Positions 39,648 through 49,958 of a stretch of 64,000 nucleotides of DNA are shown here, one piece after another. The notes under the pieces are model-generated. The model ran no database searches. It saw nothing but the letters and a program-made list of their open reading frames with translations, and was not told the DNA's origin. Source of the DNA: Citrobacter amalonaticus (GTDB lineage Bacteria > Pseudomonadota > Gammaproteobacteria > Enterobacterales > Enterobacteriaceae); NCBI GenBank assembly GCA_028994555.1, contig JARDVN010000001.1, forward strand, positions 248,001-312,000. The letters are read 5' to 3'. Position 1 is the stretch's first letter. The number at the start of each line of letters is the position of its first letter. The translations under genes were made by a program, and so were the position numbers.

Positions 39648-41562
39648 ATGTCACATAAAACGTTACCGAATCTGGCCTTAATAACCCCTTATCCGGCGCT
39701 GGCTGCCGTGGTAACCGAGCAGTGCGCCGGTATTTTTAACTGCCATGTTTTTCACGGAAGTCTGGAAAAAGCCGCGGGGATTGCCCGAAATCTCGACCCT
39801 GATTTTTATGACATCATTATCAGCCGTGGCGGTACGGCGGACTATATCGATCGGGTGACCAAAATTCCGGTAGTCCGTATTCTCACGTCCGCGCTGGATT
39901 TGCTTAAATCGCTCACGCCACTGAAAAAACATCCGCATAAAATTGCCTTTTTTTAATTATCAGAACTATTTATCTGACGTAAATCTGGTGGCAACCGCGC
40001 TGGAAGTGGAAATTGAAGAATTTATCTTTTTGTCGCATGCCGACATGGTGGATAAACTCAAAAAATGCCGTGCACGCAATTTCCAGACGGTGGCAGGAGG
40101 ATTACCGGTTTCAGACACGGCGGAACACTATGAGATGCACGGGATTCTGATCGAAAATGGTCTGGAATCGGTGAACAGCGCACTGCGCGAAGCGATGGCT
40201 ATCGTTGAGACGACCCACCGCAAACAGCAGGATATGGCACGACTGGAAATCATCCTCTCCTCAATTACGGAAGGGATCATCGTCACCAATGAAAATAACG
40301 AGATCCAGATCTTCAATAAATCCGCCGAGAACATATTTGGCCTGATGGCCTCACAGGTGATTGGCAAACCGGTGGATACCGTTATTAAAAACACGCGGAT
40401 TAATCAGGTCTTACTGACAAAATCTCCTGAGATCCGGGAGATTATGGATCTGGACAATACCTCCATCATTACCAGCCGGGTGCCGATATTTCGAGGTACG
40501 CAGTGTATTGGGGTGGTGTGCTCATTTACCGATACGCCGCAAATTCAAAAAGTGGAACGGATTATTCGCGGCAAGTTGATGAAAAAAGGCTTCACCGCCC
40601 GTTACCGGTTTGAGCATATCCTCACGCAAAATAAACACATGGAGTCAGTGATTCACCTGGCAAAAATTTATGCCAATACCCACTCCCCGGTAATGATTTA
40701 TGGGGAATCCGGCACCGGTAAAGAGCTATTCGCGCAGAGTATTCACAACCAGAGTAAACGCCACCGCGGCCCTTTTGTCGCCATTAACTGCGCGGCGATC
40801 CCGGAAACGCTGCTGGAAAGCGAACTGTTCGGCTATGAAGGAGGCTCCTTCACCGGCGCACGGCGCGAAGGTAAAGAAGGCCTGATTGAACTGGCGCACC
40901 AGGGCACATTATTTCTTGATGAAATTGGCGAACTGCCGCTGCCCATTCAGAGCCGTTTATTACGCGTCTTACAGGAATACGAAATTATGCGTGTGGGGGG
41001 AAAGGATATTATCCCTGTCGATGTGCGGATTATCGGCGCCACTAACCGATCGCTGGAGAAAATGTCGGAGGAAGGATCGTTTCGCGGCGATCTCTACTAC
41101 CGGTTGAACGTCTTACCACTAATGGTGCCTCCGCTACGGGAAAGAGAGGGCGACGTCCGTTTTCTGGCTGAGCACTTCCTCGAAAAATCGGGTTGCGGGC
41201 ATAAACTGGCGCAGTTCATCGCCCTGTTTTCCACCTACAACTGGCCGGGAAACGTGCGTGAACTGAATTTTATCATTGAACGGCTGGCGCTGTTATCCGC
41301 CGGATTTCCGGACGCTTCGCTGTTTGAAATATTAAATCTGACCGGCTTCAACGCGCTTAAATCCTTCAACTCGTCGCAGGCAAACGGAACGATCGTCGCA
41401 GATCTGAGTAAGGGGCAACTGAAAGCCGTCATTAGAGATCTTGAGCGGCAGATTATCGGGTTCTACATGGATCTTTTTGAACAGGATCAAGAGAAAGTCG
41501 CCGCTCATCTGGGGATCAGCAAAATGAGTTTATGGCGCAAATATAATCAGATGGAGCGTTAA
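39648..41562 (+). CDS. PrpR-like sigma-54-dependent activator; one frameshift
   Basis: The product combines an N-terminal PrpR-type sensor (Ile-Ile-Ser-Arg-Gly-Gly-Thr-Ala near residue 60), a PAS domain (about 205-310), an AAA+ domain with Walker A Gly-Glu-Ser-Gly-Thr-Gly-Lys-Glu and the sigma-54 loop Gly-Ser-Phe-Thr-Gly-Ala (usual Gly-Ala-Phe), Walker B Leu-Phe-Leu-Asp-Glu-Ile-Gly, and a Fis-type C-terminal HTH. A T7 run at 39948-39954 (6 expected) breaks the frame after residue 102; corrected length is 637. It is divergent from the CoA transferase operon and almost certainly activates it. Confidence 0.92.
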
Positions 41563-41959
41563 GGGACGACACCGGATGCTGACAGATACCTGTTTTGCAA
41601 ACAGATTCTGAACGGCATCCAACACCCTGACCGCAAACCCTGCCCGCTAAAATATCATCTCCTCCGTTACTTTAATTCCCCCCGGAGTCAGCGTCAGGCG
41701 ATGCCGGGCGGCCTGATAGTGCGCCGACTGAAAGAACATTATAAAAAATCCTGACTGGCGTGTGCCACGGTATCTGCGGGAAGTGCAAATGCGACAGTAA
41801 TTTTGATTGTTAGCGATGCCTAAGGCTCGAAGATTTTTTTGACATTAATTCAAAGGCATCTGTCATTCCTTTTTTAAGCGGCTGCGAATTGTCCTAATCA
41901 GGACACGAAAAGTCTTGGCTTAACGTGCATCTCATCTATTATGTTTTTATGCTTTTATC
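41563..41959. other. Gap with a possible gene remnant
   Basis: On the minus strand, a 30-codon stretch ending at 41651 (Arg-Leu-Thr-Leu-Thr-Pro-Gly-Gly-Ile-Lys-Val-Thr-Glu-Glu-Met-Ile-Phe) looks like the tail of a coding region without its body. I do not recognise the protein. The rest becomes A/T-rich toward the adhesin, with no clear terminator. Confidence 0.3.
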
Positions 41960-43000
41960 ATGAGTGTGAATATTATGCGTTTCATTAATGGCTTTTGTAA
42001 GGCCATATTATTAACTTTGTTAATGTTGAGTTCTTACGTATTTGCAGGTGACAATACTTGTAAGACTGTGGGTGGACCTAAACAATATACTTTTAATATG
42101 GGCACGAAGACGATAACCGATCCTTCACAAGATACTGCGGGTACGGTGTTTCCTGATGTTTATTCATGGGCCGGCGCAGGGAGTTTTAATTCCGTGTGTA
42201 GTTGCAAAAGTACATATACACCAAATTATAAAGGCGACTCCACCCTTCCTCTCGGCCATCGTGAAGGAAGCGATCAATACTATAAGGTAAATGATAGTTT
42301 AGAGGTGCTAACAAAAATATCCTTAGCATCGACGACTTCAGGTACCGGGTATTTTTCAGTGCCATTTCAACTGAAAAGTACAGTAACGAATATCGATTGT
42401 AGCAGTCATACTTACAAATCAGGCAGTGATGGGCGAGTGACTTTATATATAGCCAAACCTTTTGTTGGCTCTTCAAAAATTGGCCCTATAAAAATAGCAT
42501 CAATGTACATTTCATCTGCTGATAACTTTGGCGCAGAGTCTGTGGCAGATATCATACTGTCTGGAATCATCGTTGTCCCTCAGAACTGCGAAATTAATGC
42601 CGGAACATCTATTGTTGTTGATTTGGGTACAATCGTATCTTCAGATTTCAAGGGTAAGGGAACCCTTCCTGAGGGATATAAGCCACGCGATATAGACGTA
42701 GCTATAAAGTGCAACAATATAGCTTCTCAGGCATTACTAAAATTATATATGACAGGTACTCCTTCCCCGGATTTAAGTACTGCTATAGTTTCAAACAACA
42801 AAGATATCGGCGTTATAATAGCTGACAGTAACGGTACTCCATTGAGTATCAATTCAGAAGATACGGGTTTGCCTTTCGCCCTGAATGATAATCTGGAAGC
42901 GCAAATAAACTTGACGGCCTGGCCCACGTCAACGACAGGCTCCCAGCCCTCAGCAGGGAAATTTCAATCTACAGCCCAAATAAATGTTACGTTTAACTGA
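41960..43000 (+). CDS. Fimbrial tip adhesin-like protein (orphan)
   Basis: The 346-residue exported protein has a signal peptide ending Tyr-Val-Phe-Ala and an N-terminal lectin-like half with Cys-Ser-Cys. A C-terminal pilin domain starts near residue 200 (Pro-Gln-Asn-Cys-Glu-Ile-Asn-Ala-Gly) and ends with the donor-strand-type tail Ile-Asn-Val-Thr-Phe-Asn. No chaperone, usher or major pilin gene lies nearby, so it must use a remote system or be a remnant. Codon use is clearly A/T-richer than its neighbours. ATG 41975 is an alternative start. Confidence 0.78.
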   Translation: MSVNIMRFINGFCKAILLTLLMLSSYVFAGDNTCKTVGGPKQYTFNMGTKTITDPSQDTAGTVFPDVYSWAGAGSFNSVCSCKSTYTPNYKGDSTLPLGHREGSDQYYKVNDSLEVLTKISLASTTSGTGYFSVPFQLKSTVTNIDCSSHTYKSGSDGRVTLYIAKPFVGSSKIGPIKIASMYISSADNFGAESVADIILSGIIVVPQNCEINAGTSIVVDLGTIVSSDFKGKGTLPEGYKPRDIDVAIKCNNIASQALLKLYMTGTPSPDLSTAIVSNNKDIGVIIADSNGTPLSINSEDTGLPFALNDNLEAQINLTAWPTSTTGSQPSAGKFQSTAQINVTFN

Positions 43001-43265
43001 CATGATCTCGTTGTAAAATATTGAATGCTACCGGGCAGGAAGCTCGGTTTAGCATCTTTAATCATTTTTATTTTGTAGATGTTGTCCTCATCCCCTTAGT
43101 GCTTCTTTCTTGTTACATTCTATAGGATAACTCAGCGTGAAAACCCTGTAACACCTGCATTTTCCGGCCAAAAACGTGCATCATGCCAGCGTGTCCGGCA
43201 TTGCTTTTCACCCACGAAAATAGTACGGTCACACAAGAAGAATTCTTCGTTGACGGTGGAAAATT

Positions 43266-44027
43266 ATGCCAATAATTCAGTCGGTTGAACGTGCTTTGCA
43301 GATCCTCGACTTGTTTAATGAACAGGCTACGGAACTCAAAATCACCGAGATAAGCAAACTGATGGGATTGAGCAAAAGTACCCTCCACTCCCTCCTCAAA
43401 ACGCTTCAGTTGCATGGCTATATCGATCAGAATCCGGAAAACGGGAAATACCGTCTGGGGATGAAACTGGTTGAGCGTGGTCATTTTGTCGTTGGCACAA
43501 TGGATATTCGCCAGAAGGCAAAAAGCTGGTTGATCCGGCTCTCGCAGGAAACGGGACAGACCACCCATTTGGGCATTCTGGACGGGAATGAAGGCGTCTA
43601 CATTGAGAAAATTGAAGGTAAACAGGCTGCCATCGCTTATTCGCGAATTGGTCGCCGCTTGCCTGTTCACGCCACGGCTATCGGTAAGGTATTGCTCGCC
43701 TGGCTTGATGATGAAGAACTTGCTGCGGTGCTGGAGGGGTATCAGTTCAATGGCTTTACCCCCGCCACCCTTACCGATCGCGCCTCACTGCTTGCCGCGC
43801 TGAAAGAAACCCGCCATAAGCGGTATGCGCTGGATAACGAAGAGAATGAGCCAGGCGTACGTTGCATCGCGGTACCGGTCTGGAATCATGAATCACGGGT
43901 TATCGCAGCCCTTAGCCTCTCCACTCTCACTTCTCGTGTTAACGACGCCGAGCTGGCCGCCTGGCGTCAGAAACTGATGGATGCCGGGTTGGGGCTGTCG
44001 ATAACGCTGGGCTATCGTCAACCCTGA
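43266..44027 (+). CDS. xynR: IclR-family regulator XynR (YagI)
   Basis: The 253-residue protein has the IclR winged helix (Leu-Lys-Ile-Thr-Glu-Ile-Ser-Lys-Leu-Met-Gly-Leu-Ser-Lys-Ser-Thr-Leu-His) and an effector domain with Gly-Arg-Arg-Leu-Pro-Val-His-Ala-Thr-Ala-Ile-Gly-Lys. It is highly like E. coli YagI/XynR, the xylonate-related regulator of the yag genes in prophage CP4-6. It is convergent with yagH, separated by 12 bases. Confidence 0.9.
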   Translation: MPIIQSVERALQILDLFNEQATELKITEISKLMGLSKSTLHSLLKTLQLHGYIDQNPENGKYRLGMKLVERGHFVVGTMDIRQKAKSWLIRLSQETGQTTHLGILDGNEGVYIEKIEGKQAAIAYSRIGRRLPVHATAIGKVLLAWLDDEELAAVLEGYQFNGFTPATLTDRASLLAALKETRHKRYALDNEENEPGVRCIAVPVWNHESRVIAALSLSTLTSRVNDAELAAWRQKLMDAGLGLSITLGYRQP

Positions 44028-44039
44028 CCCAGCGTCTCG

Positions 44040-45658
44040 CTAGACTTTCGGTTGATATGAGAATGTGGCGAAATCTGCAAAGCAGCCGTCGCCGCTGATA
44101 TCTTCACAGTGCAAACCAACAAAGGCCCCGGTAAAGAAGCCTCTGCCGCCAATATAATCATCCGACAGTTTCCACGCCTCAAACGTAAGCGGAATGGTCT
44201 GCCAGCGATCACCATCGAATGAATAGCTATAGCGGTATTCCAGATTGTCCACATCCACCCGCAGCCAGACGTTTTCCACATTCTCCGGCACCAGAATTGG
44301 ATTATCGTATAGATGCCAGTGCGCCACGTTGTGATCGAGCTGAATAATCTTCAGCGTCCGTCCGCGCCCCTCTTCCCAGTCCATAAAGCAGTACGTCCAG
44401 TTTTTGCTGTTGTAGTAACAGGTTAGCCCCGCGCTTTGTTGGAAGTAGCGCGGGGAAAAGGCCATCTGCGTTTCGGCGCGGAAACGGAAATGCTGCCAGC
44501 GGCGAGCGACCGTTGACTGGGTAAAGGTGGAGTTCAGCGAATCATTTCCGTACAGACGTAAAAATCCAGGACGGGCGGTCAGCGATCCAAGCTGCTCGTC
44601 AAACGGAATACGTAGGGTCTGCAGTTCCGGATCGAGCCTTTCACTGTCAAAATCCGTTCGCCATTTCCCCGTTCCGGTGGCGCCCTGCTCCTTCATACGC
44701 GGTCCCGGCACCGTCAGCGCCGCGTGTTTTCCTCCTTCAACATAGGGCCAGCCGTCACGCCATTCGATACGCGCAATCCCTGTCTCACGCCCGAGCGGGC
44801 AGTATCCCCGCCCGCCCGCCGCTAATCGCGGAATCCCCGGAAGATGTAACGGACGGCTGGTCAGGTATGCCAGATACCATTCGCCGGTATGGGTCTCCAG
44901 CAGTGAACCGTGCCCACTCTTCTGTAGGGGATTTTCCGGCAGATGCCAGCTGGTCATCATCGTCACATCAGGATGCAGTTCGTACGGCCCATCAATATTT
45001 TTTGCCCGCAAGACCACCACGGCATGTTCGTAGCTGGTTCCCCCCTTCCGCCACCACCAGATAGTAGTAACCTTCGCGGCGATAAAGATGCGCCCCTTCG
45101 GTATAGCCCAATGGGGTACCCGTAAAGAGCGTTGAGCGTTGCGGCGAAAGGGTTTGTGTGTCAGCAAAAAACTCCTGCATCACGATGGTATTGTGAGGAT
45201 TACTGTGATGACGCGGCCCCCCACGGGCGATAGATGTAGTACTTTCGCCCATCCGTGTCATGAAAGAGTGAAGGGTCAAACCCGCCGTTGCCCATTGGAA
45301 CGGGATCGCTCCACGGCCCCTCAATAGATGGCGCGGTAACCAGGAAGTTACGGCCATTTTTCCATGGCGAATCAACGATTTTTACGTCGGTATACAGCAA
45401 CCAGAATTTGCCATCGGCATAGCTCAGGCAAGGCGCCCAGATACCGCCAGAGTCCGGATTGCCTTTCATATCCAGCAGCGCCACGCTATCGAGCGGAGTA
45501 CTGACCAGAGACCAGTGTTTCAGGTCGCGAGAATGATAAATTCGCACACCGGGAAACCATTCAAAGGTTGAAGTGGCAATATAGTAATCCTCGCCCACAC
45601 GACACAGAGACGGGTCCGGGTTGAAGCCGGTCAGGATCGGGTTTTCAATCTGATACAT
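44040..45658 (-). CDS. yagH: Glycoside hydrolase family 43 beta-xylosidase YagH; two frameshifts
   Basis: The N-terminal five-bladed GH43 propeller has the base Asp in Phe-Asn-Pro-Asp-Pro-Ser near residue 12, Ser-Gly-Gly-Ile-Trp-Ala-Pro and Tyr-Thr-Glu-Gly-Ala-His. A C-terminal beta-sandwich follows, with [14 protein letters not shown]. It should release xylose from short xylosides inside the cell. C6 runs at 45040-45045 and 45217-45222 (5 expected in each) break the frame; corrected length is 538 residues. It follows yagG by 10 bases. Confidence 0.93.
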
Positions 45659-45668
45659 GGTTCTCTCC

Positions 45669-47049
45669 TCAGTTCACTGCCACAGCGGCATCGGCAGGTT
45701 TTTTCTCAGGCTGCGCGGTGCGCTGACGTTGCAGTTGCTGGCTGATCTCTTCAACACGCTTGCTGCTCAGTTTGTAGAACGAAAGCAGCGTGAACATACC
45801 GACGTAAAGCACGACCGGTACGATGCAGAAGAGGATTTTGATGGTCATCAGGACGTTATCTGGCTGCACGGCGTTGCTTGCCGAGTAGCTGGAGAAGGCG
45901 AGGATCCACCCCACCAGCGCACCGCCAATGGCCAGACCGATTTTCAGGCTGAAGAGATAGGTAGAGAATACCAGGCCATCAAGGCGACGCCCACTACGGC
46001 TCTCTTCGTAATCCACCACATCGGAGGCCATCAACCATTGCAGCGGCGTGGTGGTATTAAAGACAAACAGGAACACAATGTTCAGCGCAAATATCAGCGC
46101 GATATTGTCCGATGGAATAAAGAAAATACTCAGACTGATCAGTGAATAAATGCCGATAATCCACTTAAACGACGTCACGCGGTCAAAGCGACCGAGCAGA
46201 CGAGACGAACAGAGAGAACCAAACATCGTCGCGAGGCTGCCATAAAGCAGGAACTGCGTTGCCAGCTCAGGGTGGTCCATCACGTATTTGACAAAATAGA
46301 GCGTCGCACCGCCGCGAACGACGTTCGAACCGGTTGCCATCATTTTAAAGGCGCACATAATTCGCCACTGGCTATTCCCCATCAGCAATTTAAGGTCTTT
46401 CTTGACCGATGATTCAGGTTGAATCTCGAACGTATAACGCTCTTTGGTTGTAAAGAAACACACAAACAGCAGTATTACACCACAAATACCCAGCACACAC
46501 ATCGCGCCAAAATAGCCGACTTGTTCATCACCCTTGCCAATAATTTTTACTAACGGCAGGGCAATGCCGCTAATGGCTAGTGAACCTGCAGCGGCCAGGA
46601 AAAAACGCCACGATTGTAAAGCATGGCGCTCTTTTGGGTCAGCGGTAATGGCACCGGGCATGGCACAATACGGAACATTCACAAAGGTATAAACCAGCGT
46701 CAGTAAAATATAGGTGACGCTGGCATAAATAATTTTACCCTGAGCGGAGAAATCAGGCGTATAAAACGTTAATACGCAGACAATGCCAAACGGGATCGCC
46801 CCCCACAGCAAATAAGGCCGAAACTGGCCGTAGCGGGTACGCGTTCGGTCAACCATTAACCCCATTAATGGATCAGTTATCGCATCCAGCACGCGTGAAA
46901 TCAGGAATAATGTCCCCATGACGCCTGCTGACAGACCAAAAACATCGGTATAAAAGTAGGCCAGTAAAAACATCGTGGCCTGCCAGACGAAACCGCAGGC
47001 GGTGTCCCCCCAGTCCATAACCAATTTTATCTTTCATTGTTAACTGCAT
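45669..47049 (-). CDS. yagG: GPH-family xyloside/H+ or cation symporter YagG; one frameshift
   Basis: The 12-segment glycoside-pentoside-hexuronide transporter has [11 protein letters not shown] after segment 2 and the start Lys-Ile-Gly-Tyr-Gly-Leu-Gly-Asp. The first 14 residues are out of frame because of a C6 run at 47006-47011 (5 expected). Corrected start is ATG 47049 with GGAGG 5 bases upstream, giving 459 residues (E. coli 460). It feeds xylosides to YagH. Confidence 0.92.
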
Positions 47050-47287
47050 TTCTACCTCCAGAGAATATGAAAGAAATACGTTCGAATGACCGGGACCTAC
47101 AAAATTAAATATCTGAACGTGAACTTTGTGAGGAATACACCCTTTATCCGTGTGCTTATCAGATGATGCTTACAAGGAGGATTGTAGAGAGGGAGTCGAT
47201 GAGGCAACAATTGTCATATTTGCTTTAGCGGTTATGTATTTTAACTTCTGTGATAACGATGCACTTTTCCAGAAAATAAAAAAAAGC

Positions 47288-47306
47288 CATCCTCCCGTGA
47301 AGGATG
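47288..47306 (-). terminator. Terminator of yagF
   Basis: CATCCT / AGGATG form a short stem, with a long A-rich tract on its plus-strand left side that becomes the U tract on the minus strand. A second hairpin (CGTCGCCG / CGGCGACG, 47330-47358) lies between it and the yagF stop. The rest of 47050-47378 carries the yagG promoter region and no supported gene. Confidence 0.6.
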
Positions 47307-47329
47307 ACATATTTCAGAGCGATATTATT

Positions 47330-47358
47330 CGTCGCCGAAAAATAGTGTTCCGGCGACG
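47330..47358. repeat. 8-bp inverted repeat after yagF
   Basis: CGTCGCCG and CGGCGACG pair perfectly around a 13-base loop, 20 bases beyond the yagF stop. It may add to termination. Confidence 0.5.
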
Positions 47359-47378
47359 GATAAATTAATTTTAATTAT

Positions 47379-49349
47379 TCAAAGCCCAAGCGCTTTTTTT
47401 CCGGCGTTAATCACCTCAATAATTTTATCCGTATCGTAGATGCACCCTTTCCAGGTTCCACCGCTTACCGCCTGCAGTGCAGCCCACAGTCGGGTGTCAT
47501 CAGGCAGATAGTCATGGGGCTTCAGGTCGGGATGTAACTCGCGCTCCGCCAGAACTGTCGCGCCCTCTTCCGGCGTCAGTCGTGCTTGCGCACTGCCGAT
47601 AAAATTCACACTGCCTTTCAATGACAAGCGATCAACCACAATTTCAATCACATCCCCCCGAACGCAGTTTGCCGATCGGCCCTCCCGCCAGCGCTTCCGG
47701 TGCAACGTGCCCCAGGCAAGCGCCGGTGGATACGCCGGAGAAACGGGCATCGGTAATAAGCGATACCGTTTTCCCCCATGAGATATGCTTCAGCGCCGAG
47801 GTGAGCTGATAAGTCTCTTCCATGCCGGTGCCGGATGGCCCACCGCCGATAATCACCATGATATCGCCCTGCTGGATCTGACCCTGTTTGATGGCTTTGA
47901 TCGCCGCCTCTTCCGAGACAAAGACGCGCGCCTCGCCCGTATGGCGATAAACACCGTCATCATCGACTACTGACGGGTCGATCGCCGTCGCTTTGATCAC
48001 TGATCCTTCTGGCGCGATATTACCCACCGGGAACGCCACCGTGGAGGTCATCCCTTTGGCTTTTGCCCCTTCCGGCGACAGGATCACGTCATCCGGATCC
48101 ACACCGTCCTGATCGCGCAGGCACTGACGGAATTTCGCCCGACGTTCGGCGTGCTCCCACCAGTCGAGGTTTTCACCGAGCGTCTGTCCGGTGACCGTCA
48201 TCACATCTTCATGCAGTAACCCCAGTCGACGCAGGTGCAGCATCACCTCCGGCACGCCGCCCGCCAGGAATGCGCGCACAGTCGGGTGATAATCCGGGCC
48301 GTTGGGCAACACGCTAACCAGACGCGGCACTTTGCGGTTGATCGCGCTCCACTGCGCCACATCCGGCAGGCGACATCTGGCGGCATGGGCGATCGCCGGT
48401 ATATGCAGCAATAGATTTGTCGAGCCCCCGAAGGCCGCATGCACCACCATCGCATTCTCTATCGCTTTGTCGGTGAGGATGTCACGGGCGGTAATCCCTT
48501 TTTCATCCAGCGCCATCACTGCCCGCGCCGATTGACGTGCAATCTCCAGCCACACGTCCTGGCCCGACGGCGCCAGCGCCGAGTGTGGCAGCGCCAGTCC
48601 TAACGCTTCCGCCACGACTTGTGATGTCCCGGCGGTTCCCAGGAACTGACATCCGCCGCCGGGCGAAGCGCAAGCGCGACACCCCAGCTCGGATGCCTCT
48701 TTCAAACTCAACTCATTATTCGCGTAACGTGCCCCGATGGTTTGTACCTTTCCGGCATCTTCACCGAAGGTGGGCGGTAACGTCGCCCCACCCGGTACAA
48801 GGATCACCGGCAGATCGTGCATTGACGCCAGCGCAATCATCGTTGCGGGCAACCCTTTATCGCAGGTCGCGACACCAATGACCGCCCGCCGTGTTGGCAG
48901 CGAACGAATCAAACGGCGAAAGACAATCGCCGCATCGTTACGATAAGGCAGCGAATCAAACATGCCGTGCGTCCCTTGCGAACGGCCGTCACACGGGTCG
49001 CTGACAAACGCCGCAAAAAGGAATGCCACTCAGGCGGGTAATTTCCTTCGCCGCCGCCGACATTTGCAGGCCAATCTCCCAGTGCCCGGTGTGATAACCG
49101 AGGGCAATGGGGCGCCCATCCGAATGGCGAATCCCCCCCCTGTGTGCCAATCAATAACACTTCTCTGCCCGTGAGCTTGTTAGCATCCCAGCCCATTCCG
49201 GCGTTTTGCGTCATGCCGAAAAGGTTGCCGCTGGGAGATTCCAGTAACATCTGCGGCGTCAAGGGTAACGCCCCCTGGGGGCCGGCCGCGTGGGTTTTCA
49301 CCGCATAGAACTGTTCATCCTGCGGCGTAAAAATGGTGTTGATAGACAT
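47379..49349 (-). CDS. yagF: D-xylonate dehydratase YagF (IlvD/Edd family); three frameshifts
   Basis: This Fe-S dehydratase converts D-xylonate to 2-keto-3-deoxyxylonate. Visible are [15 protein letters not shown] (cluster cysteine), [11 protein letters not shown] and [10 protein letters not shown]. Frame breaks lie at C6 47654-47659, A5 49015-49019 and C8 49133-49140, each one base long. Removing three bases gives 655 residues, exactly the E. coli length. The aldolase partner YagE is not in this cluster. Confidence 0.94.
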
Positions 49350-49390
49350 CGTCTCACTCTCCCGAGCGTCGGGGTTCAGGTCGCTCCATT

Positions 49391-49413
49391 GTTGTTCTAC
49401 ATTATAGAACAAC
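49391..49413. promoter_or_regulatory. Palindrome upstream of yagF, candidate IclR-type operator
   Basis: GTTGTTCTA and TAGAACAAC are perfect reverse complements with a 5-base spacer, 42 bases before the yagF start. AGAAC-N3-GTTCT overlaps it (49406-49418). XynR is the obvious candidate to bind here; this is inference. Confidence 0.55.
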
Positions 49414-49594
49414 GTTCTTATTTATAGATTCACTGTAATGCAGGCCGTGCGTAGAGGTAAATCAGAGAGAGGAGCAGGCTGTGTATTTTTTAGCCTTGAT
49501 CACAAAACGGTGAGCAACGAAATGTAACAAGAAGGTTATTCCAGTGAAATGGTCGGACAGCCACTGACTATCCGACCGTTGATGATCCCGAAAG

Positions 49595-49946
49595 CTAATA
49601 CCCGGCAGGTTCAACTGGATGACTGTCGCCCGGTATATGAGGCGATTTCACAAAAACGCCTTTCCACGGCACTTCCCCTTTGTTCACCAGGAAATGCGCT
49701 TCACCGGGATCGCAGTGCATCACATCCCCCCGAGCCTAGCGTGTAAGGCTCACCATTCAGGTAAAGCGTTACTTCGCCTGCCAGGGTATAAAAAATTTCG
49801 CAGGCTTCGATGTGGCGATGGTTGGGAAAAGACTGACCAGGCTGGAGCATGACGACGCCCATGTCACACACCGGGCCGCGAATGAGGTATTTCGGGCCAC
49901 TGTCGCCAAAACGGTATTCATGCTGCGCTTCATTCGATTTAATCAT
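49595..49946 (-). CDS. Small single-domain cupin protein; one frameshift
   Basis: The corrected 116-residue protein shows both cupin motifs: Pro-Gly-Gln-Ser-Phe-Pro-Asn-His-Arg-His with a Glu five residues on and Leu-Ala-Gly, then Gly-Asp-Val-Met-His-Cys-Asp-Pro-Gly-Glu-Ala-His. His-x-His, Glu and the late His should bind one metal. A C6 run at 49726-49731 (5 expected) cuts it short. It starts 12 bases after lsrK on the same strand, so it is probably the last gene of the lsrRK unit. An isomerase or binding role for AI-2-type sugars is possible but unproven. Confidence 0.78.
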
Positions 49947-49958
49947 GACGATCTCCTG

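Noticed and set aside
47150..47368. 72-codon plus-strand frame between yagG and yagF
   Set aside because: It runs through the yagF terminator hairpins and the yagG promoter region and lacks a family signature.
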